Position numbers and translations under genes: made by a program. A stretch of 64,000 nt of DNA from Desulfolithobacter dissulfuricans (lineage in GTDB: Bacteria; Desulfobacterota; Desulfobulbia; Desulfobulbales; Desulfobulbaceae). The notes below the pieces were generated by a model. It was not told the origin of the DNA and did no database searches. It saw nothing but the letters and a program-made list of their open reading frames with translations. Position 1 is the stretch's first letter; each line of letters opens with the position of its first letter. Shown here piece by piece: positions 26,919-35,723 of this stretch. Location of the stretch: assembly GCF_025998535.1 (NCBI RefSeq), contig NZ_AP024233.1, positions 2,876,001 through 2,940,000 of the forward strand, given 5' to 3'.

Positions 26919-27908
26919 CTACTTCAGATGGATGCCGGCATCACTCGCGGCATCGACCAGGTGCTGGACAAAGATGTCAGCAAACTTATCGTTTTCGCCC
27001 AGCCCCTTCTTGACCGCAATCACCTGGATATTGTTCTTCTCCAGCACACTCTTCCAGGAATCCTCTTCATCACCAGCCATATCGTTCATGGCATGGTCAC
27101 CGGCCACCACCATGAAGGGCTTGAGCACGACCTTCTTCACCCCGGCATGCCTGAGCGAATCGAGCACGTCTTCCAGGGCCGGGAACCCCTCCACGTTGCC
27201 GATCAGGGTCAGGACGTCGGGATAGAGCTGACGCATGCGGTCGGCCAGCTCCAGATAGGAACCGCCCGAGGGAAAGTACTCGTTACCATGGCCCATGTAG
27301 ACCAGGGCGGCCTTTTCCCTGCGGGCCAGCTCGGCATCGCCGGCCAGGGCCCGGGCCGCGGTCATCACGTCCTCGTCATAGGGATGGGCGGTGCCGTAGG
27401 TGCCAAGCGCCGGACGTCCCAGGGCGATCTTGTGGAACGGCTTGTACTTGGCTTTCTTTACCGTGCCCATGCTCATCAGCCCGTCCACATAGGTGGCCAG
27501 GTCAAGAAACTCCTCGCCCATGGCGATATGGGTCGGCTGGAGGACGATGGTGTCGTATCCCTGGTCCTGGAGATCGGCGATGGTGGCCAGCGGGGTCTTG
27601 ACATGGAGAATATCGGCGGGAATCTCGGGATGGGCCTTGATATATTCGGGATCCTGGGCCCGGTGCTGCCATTTCTTGCGGATGATATTGGAGGTGAAGG
27701 CAACCCGGACCGGGGTTTCCGGATACATGGCCACGACTTTTTCCCGGATGTTCAAAAGTCCCTGCAGGGCAGGCTCCACCGTGGTTCCGAACATGGCCAG
27801 GACTATGGCGTTTTTATGTTCCACCTTGTACGCTCCGCTGGAATAACAGGTTGCCACCGACAGAAAGAACAGGGTCAGTGCCGCAAGAAAAACCGATTTC
27901 CATTTCAT
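26919..27908 (-). CDS. cbiK: Periplasmic sirohydrochlorin cobaltochelatase CbiK
   Basis: CbiK-type chelatases insert Co2+ into sirohydrochlorin, the entry step of the anaerobic cobalamin route. The 329-residue protein carries AIVLAMFGTTVEPALQGLLNI, LQPTHIAMGEEF, ALVYMGHGNEYF (metal-binding His) and VVAGDHAMNDMAG. An N-terminal signal peptide (FLAALTLFFLSVATCYSSGA) predicts export, like the periplasmic haem-binding CbiK described in Desulfovibrio. It is the first gene of the operon, 136 bp below the riboswitch, with an AAGGAGG site before ATG 27908. A periplasmic chelatase next to an importer raises a metal- or haem-trafficking alternative. Confidence 0.93.
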   Translation of the reverse strand: MKWKSVFLAALTLFFLSVATCYSSGAYKVEHKNAIVLAMFGTTVEPALQGLLNIREKVVAMYPETPVRVAFTSNIIRKKWQHRAQDPEYIKAHPEIPADILHVKTPLATIADLQDQGYDTIVLQPTHIAMGEEFLDLATYVDGLMSMGTVKKAKYKPFHKIALGRPALGTYGTAHPYDEDVMTAARALAGDAELARREKAALVYMGHGNEYFPSGGSYLELADRMRQLYPDVLTLIGNVEGFPALEDVLDSLRHAGVKKVVLKPFMVVAGDHAMNDMAGDEEDSWKSVLEKNNIQVIAVKKGLGENDKFADIFVQHLVDAASDAGIHLK

Positions 27909-28043
27909 ACGAAACCTCCTTCTCTACGGCCCGGAAATAAAAAAATCCCGGACCAATTGTTACATTGATCCAGGATGTCCCGTCTTTATCCCAGAGTCTC
28001 TCTATGTCTCCCCGCGCCTTTGCCGTCGGCCACGGAGTCATTT

Positions 28044-28248
28044 TTCAGGCAGGTCTTCTGACTTCCGGATCATCCTCCTCCCGCGCCTTCCCAGCCCTGA
28101 AGCGGCCAGTGGCATCGTCTGTCTACGACACACCGTCTGTCTACGACACACTATTGCAGGATTTGTCCCCGGTTACAGCGGCGGGCCCGTCCCGGAATTA
28201 CACCGGGTTCCCTTTTCATCCGCATCTGCGGACACCTGAAAACTGTCA
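28044..28248 (-). promoter_or_regulatory. Cobalamin riboswitch upstream of cbiK
   Basis: Read on the minus strand, the leader contains GGTGTAATTCCGGGACGGGCC, GCCGCTGTAACCGGGG, the conserved ATGCCACTG, GGGAAGGCG and the B12 box GAAGTCAGAAGACCTGCC. These are the hallmarks of an adenosylcobalamin riboswitch. Two tandem 18-bp repeats are inserted in a peripheral arm immediately upstream of the GCCACTG motif. Downstream, before cbiK, a G+C-rich hairpin (GGTCCGGGA / TCCGGGCC, U-rich loop, 27930-27960) lies ahead of the ribosome binding site. Confidence 0.95.
28116..28151. repeat. Two tandem 18-bp repeats inside the cobalamin riboswitch
   Basis: CGTCTGTCTACGACACAC occurs twice head to tail (28116-28133, 28134-28151), in a variable arm of the riboswitch. 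The copies are identical to each other. Confidence 0.92.
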
Positions 28249-28327
28249 TCATATGGTACAGAATCCCACTCCCGAAGTCAAGATAAAGGGTACGAGCCAG
28301 CTGCCCAGCCTGAAGGAAGCGGCGCTG

Positions 28328-30142
28328 TCACGAAGACATGGCGGCGAGCTCGCCCTCTTCCCCCCGGCCGAGCTGCTGCAGTTTGGTGGTCGTTTCCCTG
28401 AGCAGGGTGGTCAACTGCCCTGCTATCTCGTCGGAATACTCATGCACCTGGTGTGACAGTTCCCGGGCCCGGACCGCGGCCTCGTTGACCATGACGATGT
28501 TGGCCGAGACCATCCTGGTATTTTCCGATGTCTGGGAACTCAGCCCGGCGATGGTGGTTACCACTTCCTGCTGCTCACCCACCGCCCCGGTGATGTGGGC
28601 AGTGACCTGATTGAGATCCTGGACCCTTTGCTCTATATCCTGGAGATTGGCGACAAAGGTCAGGCTGGCCTTCTCGATGGCGCTCACCTTTTCCATCACA
28701 TCCTGGGTTGCCCGTTCGGTTTCCAGGGAGAGATCCTTGACCTCACTGGCCACCACGGCAAAACCCTTGCCGGCGGAGCCTGCCCGGGCCGCCTCGATGG
28801 TGGCATTGAGGGCCAGCAGCTTGGTCTGGTCGGTGATCTCCCGTACCAGACCGATTATCCCGCCGATATCGGCGATGGCCCGCTTGAGCTGACGGATGTT
28901 GCCGTGGGAGACGGTCACCCCGTGGACTATGCCGGCCACCAGCTCGTTCTGACTGACGATCTGGGCGTTGATGCCCTCCACTGTCCGGCGCAGCTGATCG
29001 GTGGCCTGGGAGACATTTTGCGTATGTTCTGCCGTATCCCGGGCCCGGACGGTGGCGCTCTCCGACTGGCTGCCCGTGGTGGCCGCCAGTTCCTGCAGGG
29101 TTTCCGACATGTCGACCAGCTGCCGGGCCCGCTGTTCCAGACCGTGCACCACAGTGGCGATGGAGTCTATCAGTTCGTCTATAATGTTTTTTTCCTTTGC
29201 CTTGCGCCGGTCTTCCAGCTGCAGCTCGGCCAGGGCCTCGCGGAAATTCTTGATCGCCCCGGACAGGACCCCGATCTGGTCACCCCGCTGCTGACAGGGA
29301 ATATCGGGAAAACGCCCGGCCCGAATCTCGTCGATGATGCGTGTCAGCCGGTACAGTGGCCGTTCGACGATGATCCGGATGAGAAAGAACAGCACCACCA
29401 TGTTGGCAAAGATGGCCAGCAAACCCATCCCCAGGGTAAAGCGCTGCTGCTGGTCGCGGACCGCAGCCAGTTTCTTTTCCATCGCGTTTATCTCTTCCAC
29501 ATGATCAAGAATCTCGTTACGGGTTTTTTCCGCCTTGAGGCTTTCATCGGCAACCTTGACCCCGAGCTCACGGATCTTCTGCTGCAGGGCCTCCGCCTCG
29601 CCGGACTGGTCGTCCAGCCGGCCGATCAGCTCCCGCAGCCTGGCCGCGTCCCCGGCCGGATCCGGACTCCGCAGGGTCAAGCGCTCCACAGTCTGGGTGA
29701 AGTTATTTTCCTCGTCCAGCAACCCATAGGAAAGCACCACCTTGCCGTCTCTTTCCTGGACCACCATCCGGTTCCTGGCCAGATCGCGGCGCTCGGTCCT
29801 GGAGTAAAGCGGCCTGTAGGCCTGGCGGCCGGTGAGTGTTTCCCGGCTGGCCACCTGGAAATCTCGGTCCACGGCCGAAAGTATCTCCGCCCTCCGGTCC
29901 ACCTTGAAGAACTCCGGTAGAGATATGAACTCCTTCTGAAGCTGGAAGATGGTGGACCGGAGGTTGGAACTGAGCTGTTCCCGTATCTGCAGAACGTCGT
30001 CAACGGTCTGCTGTACGGTCCGGCTGGACTGATAGTTGACATAGAGCAGCGCCCCTATGAACAGGTTGGAAACCAGGGCTACCCCGAAAAGAATCTTGGT
30101 CCCGACGGTGATCCATTTCCTGCCTTTCAGCCATTGCAACAT
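28328..30142 (-). CDS. Methyl-accepting chemotaxis protein
   Basis: This membrane chemoreceptor has about 604 residues. It has an N-terminal membrane helix (VGTKILFGVALVSNLFIGALLYV), a periplasmic helical region, a second helix (LGMGLLAIFANMVVLFFLIRIIV), a HAMP domain starting RPLYRLTRIIDEIRAG, and a cytoplasmic signalling domain. The signalling hairpin tip reads IGLVREITDQTKLLALNATIEAARAGSAGKGFAVVASEVKDLS. The start at 30142 is preferred; an upstream in-frame Met at 30220 would add a non-membrane tail. Ligand is unknown. It is not obviously linked to the cobalamin operon. Confidence 0.93.
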   Translation of the reverse strand: MLQWLKGRKWITVGTKILFGVALVSNLFIGALLYVNYQSSRTVQQTVDDVLQIREQLSSNLRSTIFQLQKEFISLPEFFKVDRRAEILSAVDRDFQVASRETLTGRQAYRPLYSRTERRDLARNRMVVQERDGKVVLSYGLLDEENNFTQTVERLTLRSPDPAGDAARLRELIGRLDDQSGEAEALQQKIRELGVKVADESLKAEKTRNEILDHVEEINAMEKKLAAVRDQQQRFTLGMGLLAIFANMVVLFFLIRIIVERPLYRLTRIIDEIRAGRFPDIPCQQRGDQIGVLSGAIKNFREALAELQLEDRRKAKEKNIIDELIDSIATVVHGLEQRARQLVDMSETLQELAATTGSQSESATVRARDTAEHTQNVSQATDQLRRTVEGINAQIVSQNELVAGIVHGVTVSHGNIRQLKRAIADIGGIIGLVREITDQTKLLALNATIEAARAGSAGKGFAVVASEVKDLSLETERATQDVMEKVSAIEKASLTFVANLQDIEQRVQDLNQVTAHITGAVGEQQEVVTTIAGLSSQTSENTRMVSANIVMVNEAAVRARELSHQVHEYSDEIAGQLTTLLRETTTKLQQLGRGEEGELAAMSS

Positions 30143-30430
30143 CCTCAATTTATCACTCCTGTATAATCTTTGATCTTGTGCCACACAGTCGTACCTGCAC
30201 GGCAACAAACCTGCATTCAAACGGGACAGTAGCCGGGAAAGATTATTTTTCTGTTAGGATTTGTTTTTGAAATGGATTGGATCTGCGTCCGGGCATGGAA
30301 CCGCAGGACAGAAAGGAGAGGAAAACAGAAGCAGGTTGTGACTGCTTCTTGATCTTTTTCTAACCAAGACCAAACAGGGAGACGGTATTATCTGAGGCGA
30401 TGGTATGCATATGCCAAAAGGAGGACCACC

Positions 30431-30676
30431 ATGAGCCATACATATGATCTCACCGAAAAGGCCCTTGAAAAAGCGGCAAAACTTATCTGTTCACTCAAAT
30501 GCGGGCTCTGTCCCATCCGCGAACCCGATTTTTCCGGTTGTCCCTTTGCCTGCACCGAGGATATCCGTCCCTGGCAATGCTGGGTACGCCATCTCAAGGA
30601 CCGTTCCGCCACCCCACATCCGCCGGAGAAAACCCGGCCCGGTGACCATTCCCGGCCGGCAGCCCTGGCCAGATAG
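30431..30676 (+). CDS. Small cysteine-rich protein of unknown function
   Basis: An 81-residue protein with a strong AAAAGGAGG site. Six Cys are spaced in the middle (CSLKCGLCPIREPDFSGCPF, then CTEDIRPWQCW), which suggests a zinc or Fe-S site. The N-terminus is helical and charged; the C-terminus is Pro/Arg-rich and probably disordered. No family is recognised. It lies alone between the chemoreceptor (divergent) and the hybrid kinase (convergent). Confidence 0.75.
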   Translation: MSHTYDLTEKALEKAAKLICSLKCGLCPIREPDFSGCPFACTEDIRPWQCWVRHLKDRSATPHPPEKTRPGDHSRPAALAR

Positions 30677-30802
30677 GTGACGGAACATGCCCGGTGGCGG
30701 GGCTGCCCTCATTGCGGGCGCCAGGACCAATGGGATCCTGGTCCGCTTCATGGCCAGTGAACCGGGCGGACCGGAGCAGGGGAAGCGAAGCGCACCGGCG
30801 CC

Positions 30803-33538
30803 CTAAAAGCCAAAGGAGTGGAGAACGCGCTTCATCTCTTCCAGGTTATAGGGCTTGGAAATAGCTGCCTGAAAGCCGTATCGCCGGTACTCGGCCATCA
30901 CCGGATCGTTGGAATAACCGCTGGAAACAATGATCCGGGCCTCAGGATCGAGTTCCAGCAACCTGGCCGCCGCCTCCTTTCCACCCATTCCGCCCGGAAT
31001 GGTCAGATCAAGTATCACCAGATCATAGGGCATACCACTCTCCCGGGCATCTCCAAAGCGGTCAACGGCCTCCTGGCCATCACTGACCGCTTGGACCCGG
31101 TGTCCGAGAAAGGTGAGCATCTGGCCCACCAGTTCGCGGATCATGGGATCATCGTCCATGAGCAGGATACTGGCCTGCCTCCTGGGCCCGGGACGTTCCG
31201 CGTCGATCCTCTGCCGCAGAACGGGCCCGGCGCCCACCGGCAGGAGGATGGTGAAGGTAGTGCCTTTTCCGGGGATGGAGACCACGCTGATTCGGCCGTC
31301 ATGCTTGTCAATGATGGAGTGGCAGATGGCAAGTCCCAGGCCGCTGCCCCCCTCCCGGTGGGAAAAATAGGGATCAAAAATCTTTTCCACCACTTCAGGG
31401 GGCATACCGGGCCCGTTGTCACTGATGACGATCTGCACGCATCGTTCAGGCGACGCGTTCTTCTTGGCAATACAGGCCTCGTAGTTCTCCGCCCGGACCT
31501 GGATGCGACCGCCCTCGCTCATGACCTGGCGTGCATTGAGGATAATATTCTGGATCACCTGGCTGATCTGGCCCGGATCGATCTCTGCCGGCCACAGATC
31601 CGGAGCGAAGTCGAACTGGCACTGAACCGAGCTTCCCCGGAGGATGAAGCCGGCCGCCTCGCGGATGATCTCCGGAATCAGGGCTGTCTGCTTCACCGGC
31701 TCTCCGCCACGGGAAAAGGTCAGCAGCTGGGTGGCCAGGTTGCGGGCCTGTTCGGCCGCCTTTTCCGCCTGGATCAGCAGCTCACCCACCGAGCTGGCTC
31801 CCCCATCTCCGGTGTCAAGCTGCGCCCTGGCCAGGCTGATATTGCCCAGGATCGCCGCAAGGATATTGTTGAAGTCGTGGGCGATCCCGCCGGCCAACAC
31901 GCCCACCGACTCGAGCTTCTTCACCTTGAGCAGTTCCTGCTCCATGCGGTACTTCTCGGTCACGTCACGAAAAACCACCACCACGCCGACGAGATTATGC
32001 TCCGGGTCATGGATCGGGGCCGCGCTGTCGGCTATCGAACGCCTGGTCCCGTCTCTGGCCACCAGGACCACATGGTTGCCCAGCTCGATCATTTTTCCGC
32101 TCTTCAGGACCTCTGTCGCCGGGTCGGGACGCGGATCGCCGCTCCGCTCGTCGACAATGGCTAAAACCTCGGACAGCGGCCAGCCCCGGGCCTCCTCCTC
32201 GGTCCAGCCTGTGAGTTCCTCGGCCACCCGGTTCAAAAGCACTACCTGACCCTCAAGGTCGGTGGTGATCACCCCGTCGCCGATGCTGCGCAGGGTCACG
32301 GCCAGCTGTTCCTTTTCCCGGGCGAGCTCGAGTTCGGCCCGCTTCCTGGCATCCACATCCCGGGCCACGGAAATGATGTAGTCCCGTTCGCCAAACCGGG
32401 TCGAGTGCAGGGCCACCTCAAGCCAGAACAGGGTGCCGTCCTTTTTCTTGCCCATCCACTCAAAACGCACTGATCCGCAGCGGACTGCCTGATCGATCCA
32501 GTATCTGGCCTCGTCCATCCCGTAAGGGGAAGACCCCTGGCTGATTTCGGCAAAGGTCATCTCCTTCAGCTCATCCGGACTGTAACCAAACATCTCCACC
32601 GCGCCCCGGTTGACATCCAATAAAGCAGCGGTTTCCGGATCATGGATAACAATGGCATCACTGGGCGCATTATAAATCGTACGATACCGCTGTTCTTTCT
32701 CCTGCAGTACCTCCAGGGTCTGCGAAAGCTCTTCCTCCCGCTCCCGTATCCGACGCAACTGGAGCTCTCTCTCTTTCATCCTGGCCCGAAGAGTCGCCAC
32801 CATTGCAATGATATCGTTTTTGAGCATACCGAGCTCGTAAACATATGAACCAACCGGTCTGGCCTGATAATCGCCGGTCCTGACCCGGGAAACGAACTCT
32901 GCCAGGTTGATCAGCGGCGTGACCAGATAGAGCTGCAACCCCTGAGTGAACAGCAGGGCGACCGCCACCACCAGGACCAGCACCGCCAGGTTGATCTGAA
33001 TGAAGAGATCCCGGTGGGCCAGGAGTTCGGCGGCTTCCATACTCAGCCCCACATAACTGTCCCAGGGTTTGTAATACTGAAACACCGCCCGTTTCTCCAC
33101 CCCGTCCACCCGGTAGACGATCGGTGAGTCACTCTCCGTGAGGAGAGCAAAGAATTTCTTGAAATCAGTGGATTGAGGGTCGCGGAAATCAGAGGACAGA
33201 AGAATCCCGCCGTCGGCCCGGATGACGAACAGGGTCCCGGTTTTCTTGTAGCGAAAGGCGTCAAAACTGCGCAGACCATCGTCCATGATCTCCTGGAGGT
33301 GAACCTGGCTGTCTTCAAGGCCGACCCGGTACAGGGTCTCGTAGCGGCGTTCCACCGGGGCGATCCTGGCCTGCAGCTCGCCGGCAAGCAGCTCCATGCC
33401 GTACTGCTCGATGAGGCTGTCCATGATCCGGATACCGGAGTACAGCAGGGGCAGGGACAGGACCAGGATCAGGATAGTCATGCCCAGGAGAAACAGGGTC
33501 CGGACCGAACGCAGTGGCGGTGGGATACGAAGAACCAT
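30803..33538 (-). CDS. Membrane hybrid histidine kinase with PAS domains and receiver
   Basis: The 911-residue sensor has a helix at 13-35, a periplasmic Cache-like domain (FRYKKTGTLFVIRADGGILLSS), a second helix near 180-200, two PAS domains (about 285-400 and 415-535), HisKA with AGGIAHDFNNILAAIL (about 550), HATPase with NIILNA, DNGPGMP and GGSGLGLA (about 640-750) and a C-terminal receiver (ILLMDDDPMIRE; phospho-acceptor in VILDLTIPGG near 844). The HDFNN box is of the ArcB-distant, NtrB-like type. It starts 14 nt after the substrate-binding-protein gene, so the two probably form a sensing pair. No separate output regulator is adjacent. Confidence 0.93.
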   Translation of the reverse strand: MVLRIPPPLRSVRTLFLLGMTILILVLSLPLLYSGIRIMDSLIEQYGMELLAGELQARIAPVERRYETLYRVGLEDSQVHLQEIMDDGLRSFDAFRYKKTGTLFVIRADGGILLSSDFRDPQSTDFKKFFALLTESDSPIVYRVDGVEKRAVFQYYKPWDSYVGLSMEAAELLAHRDLFIQINLAVLVLVVAVALLFTQGLQLYLVTPLINLAEFVSRVRTGDYQARPVGSYVYELGMLKNDIIAMVATLRARMKERELQLRRIREREEELSQTLEVLQEKEQRYRTIYNAPSDAIVIHDPETAALLDVNRGAVEMFGYSPDELKEMTFAEISQGSSPYGMDEARYWIDQAVRCGSVRFEWMGKKKDGTLFWLEVALHSTRFGERDYIISVARDVDARKRAELELAREKEQLAVTLRSIGDGVITTDLEGQVVLLNRVAEELTGWTEEEARGWPLSEVLAIVDERSGDPRPDPATEVLKSGKMIELGNHVVLVARDGTRRSIADSAAPIHDPEHNLVGVVVVFRDVTEKYRMEQELLKVKKLESVGVLAGGIAHDFNNILAAILGNISLARAQLDTGDGGASSVGELLIQAEKAAEQARNLATQLLTFSRGGEPVKQTALIPEIIREAAGFILRGSSVQCQFDFAPDLWPAEIDPGQISQVIQNIILNARQVMSEGGRIQVRAENYEACIAKKNASPERCVQIVISDNGPGMPPEVVEKIFDPYFSHREGGSGLGLAICHSIIDKHDGRISVVSIPGKGTTFTILLPVGAGPVLRQRIDAERPGPRRQASILLMDDDPMIRELVGQMLTFLGHRVQAVSDGQEAVDRFGDARESGMPYDLVILDLTIPGGMGGKEAAARLLELDPEARIIVSSGYSNDPVMAEYRRYGFQAAISKPYNLEEMKRVLHSFGF

Positions 33539-33552
33539 CAGCTTCTTCCTCC

Positions 33553-34545
33553 TCAGCGGACGACCATGTCCACGGCTTCCAGGGCATCGAAGGATATGGT
33601 CAGCCCCAGTCTGGAGGCCGCGACCAGGTTGATGAACGCGGTCTGACGGGAGGGCCGGGGGATGGTCTCCTGGATGGTCTTTCCGGAGTCAAAGATATCC
33701 GCGGTCATCTCCGCCGCCTGGCTGCCGCAGTAGGCAAAGGAGTTGAACAGCCCGGCCACCACATTGCTCTGCCGAACATACCGGTCGATCTCTTCCCGTT
33801 CGATGTCCAGGGTAAAGGAGGTTATCACCGGCAAACCAGAGGCGGCCAGCTCCCGGCGGTGCTGAAAGGCCCCGACAATGCCGCCATAGGCCTGGACCCG
33901 GTTTTCCTGCAGGGCACGCAGGGCCCCGGGCACGCCCCGGGCAAGATCAACAAAGACCAGCTCGATCCCGTACCGGTTGGCCTCGGACAGGGCCTCGTAG
34001 GCGGCCTTGAACACCATGTCGGCCGGAATCCGCGAATCATAGACATAACCGTAGCGCTCAAGATCAGGCAGGATCAGGCGGGTCAGGCGGAGAATTTTTT
34101 CCGGCGGATACATGAGGTAGACCCCGGAAAGATTGGTTCCCGGCGGCCTGGTGAGCGAATCGAGCATCTTCAGGGCCACGGACCGCAGCACCGGAACAAA
34201 GAGCTGGGCCACATCGCTTGAGCGGAGCAGATCACGGGCATAGAGAGAAACCCAGCCACAGGTGATAAACATGTCCGCCGTGGCCCGGTGGGCATCCACC
34301 GTTGCCCTGACCTCCGGCACCGAGAACCTGTCGGCCGTACTGGTCAGGACATCGACGTAGACGATATTTTTACCATCCACGTAGCCGCGCGCCTGCATGG
34401 TGGACTTGAAGGAGCTGACCACGGTGGCAAAACCGTTGGGGGCAATAGGGTAGCGGATAAAGACAACCTTTTTCGGTTCTTCAGCCTGAACGGTACCGGT
34501 GAAGACAAACAGGAACAGGAGAGCGAGACGGTAGACTGGGCGCAT
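33553..34545 (-). CDS. Periplasmic ABC_sub_bind-type protein paired with a hybrid kinase
   Basis: The 330-residue exported protein has a signal peptide (LALLFLFVFTGTVQA) and the fold of ABC_sub_bind proteins (TrpX-like family): FSVPEVRATVDAHRATADMFI, SGVYLMYPPEKILRLTRLILPDLERYGYVYD, and IVGAFQHRRELAASGLPV. No permease or ATPase gene is nearby. Instead a hybrid histidine kinase follows after 14 nt, and the same arrangement recurs at 50072-55020. This supports a role as a periplasmic ligand receptor for the kinase rather than an importer component (inference). Start has a CGAGGTT site. Confidence 0.85.
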   Translation of the reverse strand: MRPVYRLALLFLFVFTGTVQAEEPKKVVFIRYPIAPNGFATVVSSFKSTMQARGYVDGKNIVYVDVLTSTADRFSVPEVRATVDAHRATADMFITCGWVSLYARDLLRSSDVAQLFVPVLRSVALKMLDSLTRPPGTNLSGVYLMYPPEKILRLTRLILPDLERYGYVYDSRIPADMVFKAAYEALSEANRYGIELVFVDLARGVPGALRALQENRVQAYGGIVGAFQHRRELAASGLPVITSFTLDIEREEIDRYVRQSNVVAGLFNSFAYCGSQAAEMTADIFDSGKTIQETIPRPSRQTAFINLVAASRLGLTISFDALEAVDMVVR

Positions 34546-34719
34546 CTGAACCTCGTTTGGCAGGGGACATGGGATCGTTATTTCAAGTATATGAAATTAT
34601 CCCGGGCCAGGTCAAACGACAAAAATGCGCCCTGAATTATGAACCCGGCACAACCGACTGGCAGCCAGGCATTTGCGGGAATCCGGCCCCGGAAAGAGCC
34701 CCGGGACTTTTTTTGCAGC

Positions 34720-35700
34720 TTATTTCCGGGACAGGGCGGACCAGCGACTGTCCAATTTCCAGAACCAGACCGCGATCTGCTGCTGAAAGAGAAAAGCCAA
34801 GGCAACCATCATCGCGGTCTGGGAACCGAAGGCCGTGACCGCAAGTCCGATGGAAATGGCAAGATTTCGCAATACTCCGTTCAGGAACAGGGTGATGCCG
34901 TCCCTCCGGTCAAACAGACGCCGGGCCAGGAAGACGGTAAAAGCCAGAACCCCGAGGTAAAAGAGCAGCAGGCCACCCAGCCCCTGGATCAGCAGCGGCG
35001 GGCAACCAAGGATCATCGTCGCCTTCATGCTGATGCTGGTGAAGAGAATATAGACCAGGCCCCAGGAGCTCAGCCCTGGCAGCAGTGGCCTGATACGCTG
35101 CCTGAACTCCTCTTCGCTGTAGTGTCTCATCAGCCACCGGTGGGTGGATATACCCATGACCAGGGGCACAAAAACCACCAGGGAGATGGTCCGCACCAGA
35201 TGGCCCACATCGACAGAAACTGTGGTCCCGGCCAGAGCGTAAAGATAGACCGGCGCCAGGAATGAGCCCAGAATCAGGTTGGTGGCCGCCAGCTTGAGCG
35301 AGGCCGGGACATTGCCCTTGAACATCATGGTGAAGGCCACCACCATGTTACCGCCGGGGATGACCGAGATGATAAGCAGACCGGCAAAGAGCTCTGGCCG
35401 GCCAGCAAGCAGAGTTCGGCCGATCAGCAGGGCCCAGGCCGGCAGGACCAGGAAGTTGAGCCCCAGGTTGCAGAGCATCAGCTTTTTTTCTTTAAAGCTG
35501 AACAGGTCCCCGGGCTGAAAACCGATCATGGCCGGGTAGATCATGAGGATGGTTACCGGGAGGATAAAGGTTTTCAGGGGCGAGGTATCAAGAAAGAGAC
35601 CGGTAACCAGGCCGGCGGAGAGCACCACCGGGATAACCAGGGCAAGATGTCTTGCCGGGAATGTAAGCAGATAACGAAGTATCATGGCAGAGAGAACCAT
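34720..35700 (-). CDS. BASS-family (bile acid:Na+ symporter/ACR3-like) transporter
   Basis: An integral membrane protein of about 326 residues with around ten hydrophobic segments. The region FAGLLIISVIPGGNMVVAFTMMFKGNVPASLKLAATNLILGSFLAP resembles the discontinuous helix with Gly/Asn/Pro of the BASS and ACR3 superfamily. The segment LRNLAISIGLAVTAFGSQTAMMVALAFLFQQQIAVWFW matches its second core. It is preceded on the same strand by a radical SAM gene, whose stop lies 24 bp before the chosen start. Substrate (organic anion or arsenite) cannot be determined; ACR3-type Cys placement is not clear. Start may also be 35685. Confidence 0.75.
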   Translation of the reverse strand: MVLSAMILRYLLTFPARHLALVIPVVLSAGLVTGLFLDTSPLKTFILPVTILMIYPAMIGFQPGDLFSFKEKKLMLCNLGLNFLVLPAWALLIGRTLLAGRPELFAGLLIISVIPGGNMVVAFTMMFKGNVPASLKLAATNLILGSFLAPVYLYALAGTTVSVDVGHLVRTISLVVFVPLVMGISTHRWLMRHYSEEEFRQRIRPLLPGLSSWGLVYILFTSISMKATMILGCPPLLIQGLGGLLLFYLGVLAFTVFLARRLFDRRDGITLFLNGVLRNLAISIGLAVTAFGSQTAMMVALAFLFQQQIAVWFWKLDSRWSALSRK

Positions 35701-35723
35701 ATGTTTTTCCGGAAGCGGGCCTG

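Noticed and set aside
28018-28035. tRNA-like or sRNA gene near the riboswitch
   Set aside because: The pairing there belongs to the leader between the B12 box and cbiK. No cloverleaf or independent promoter was found.
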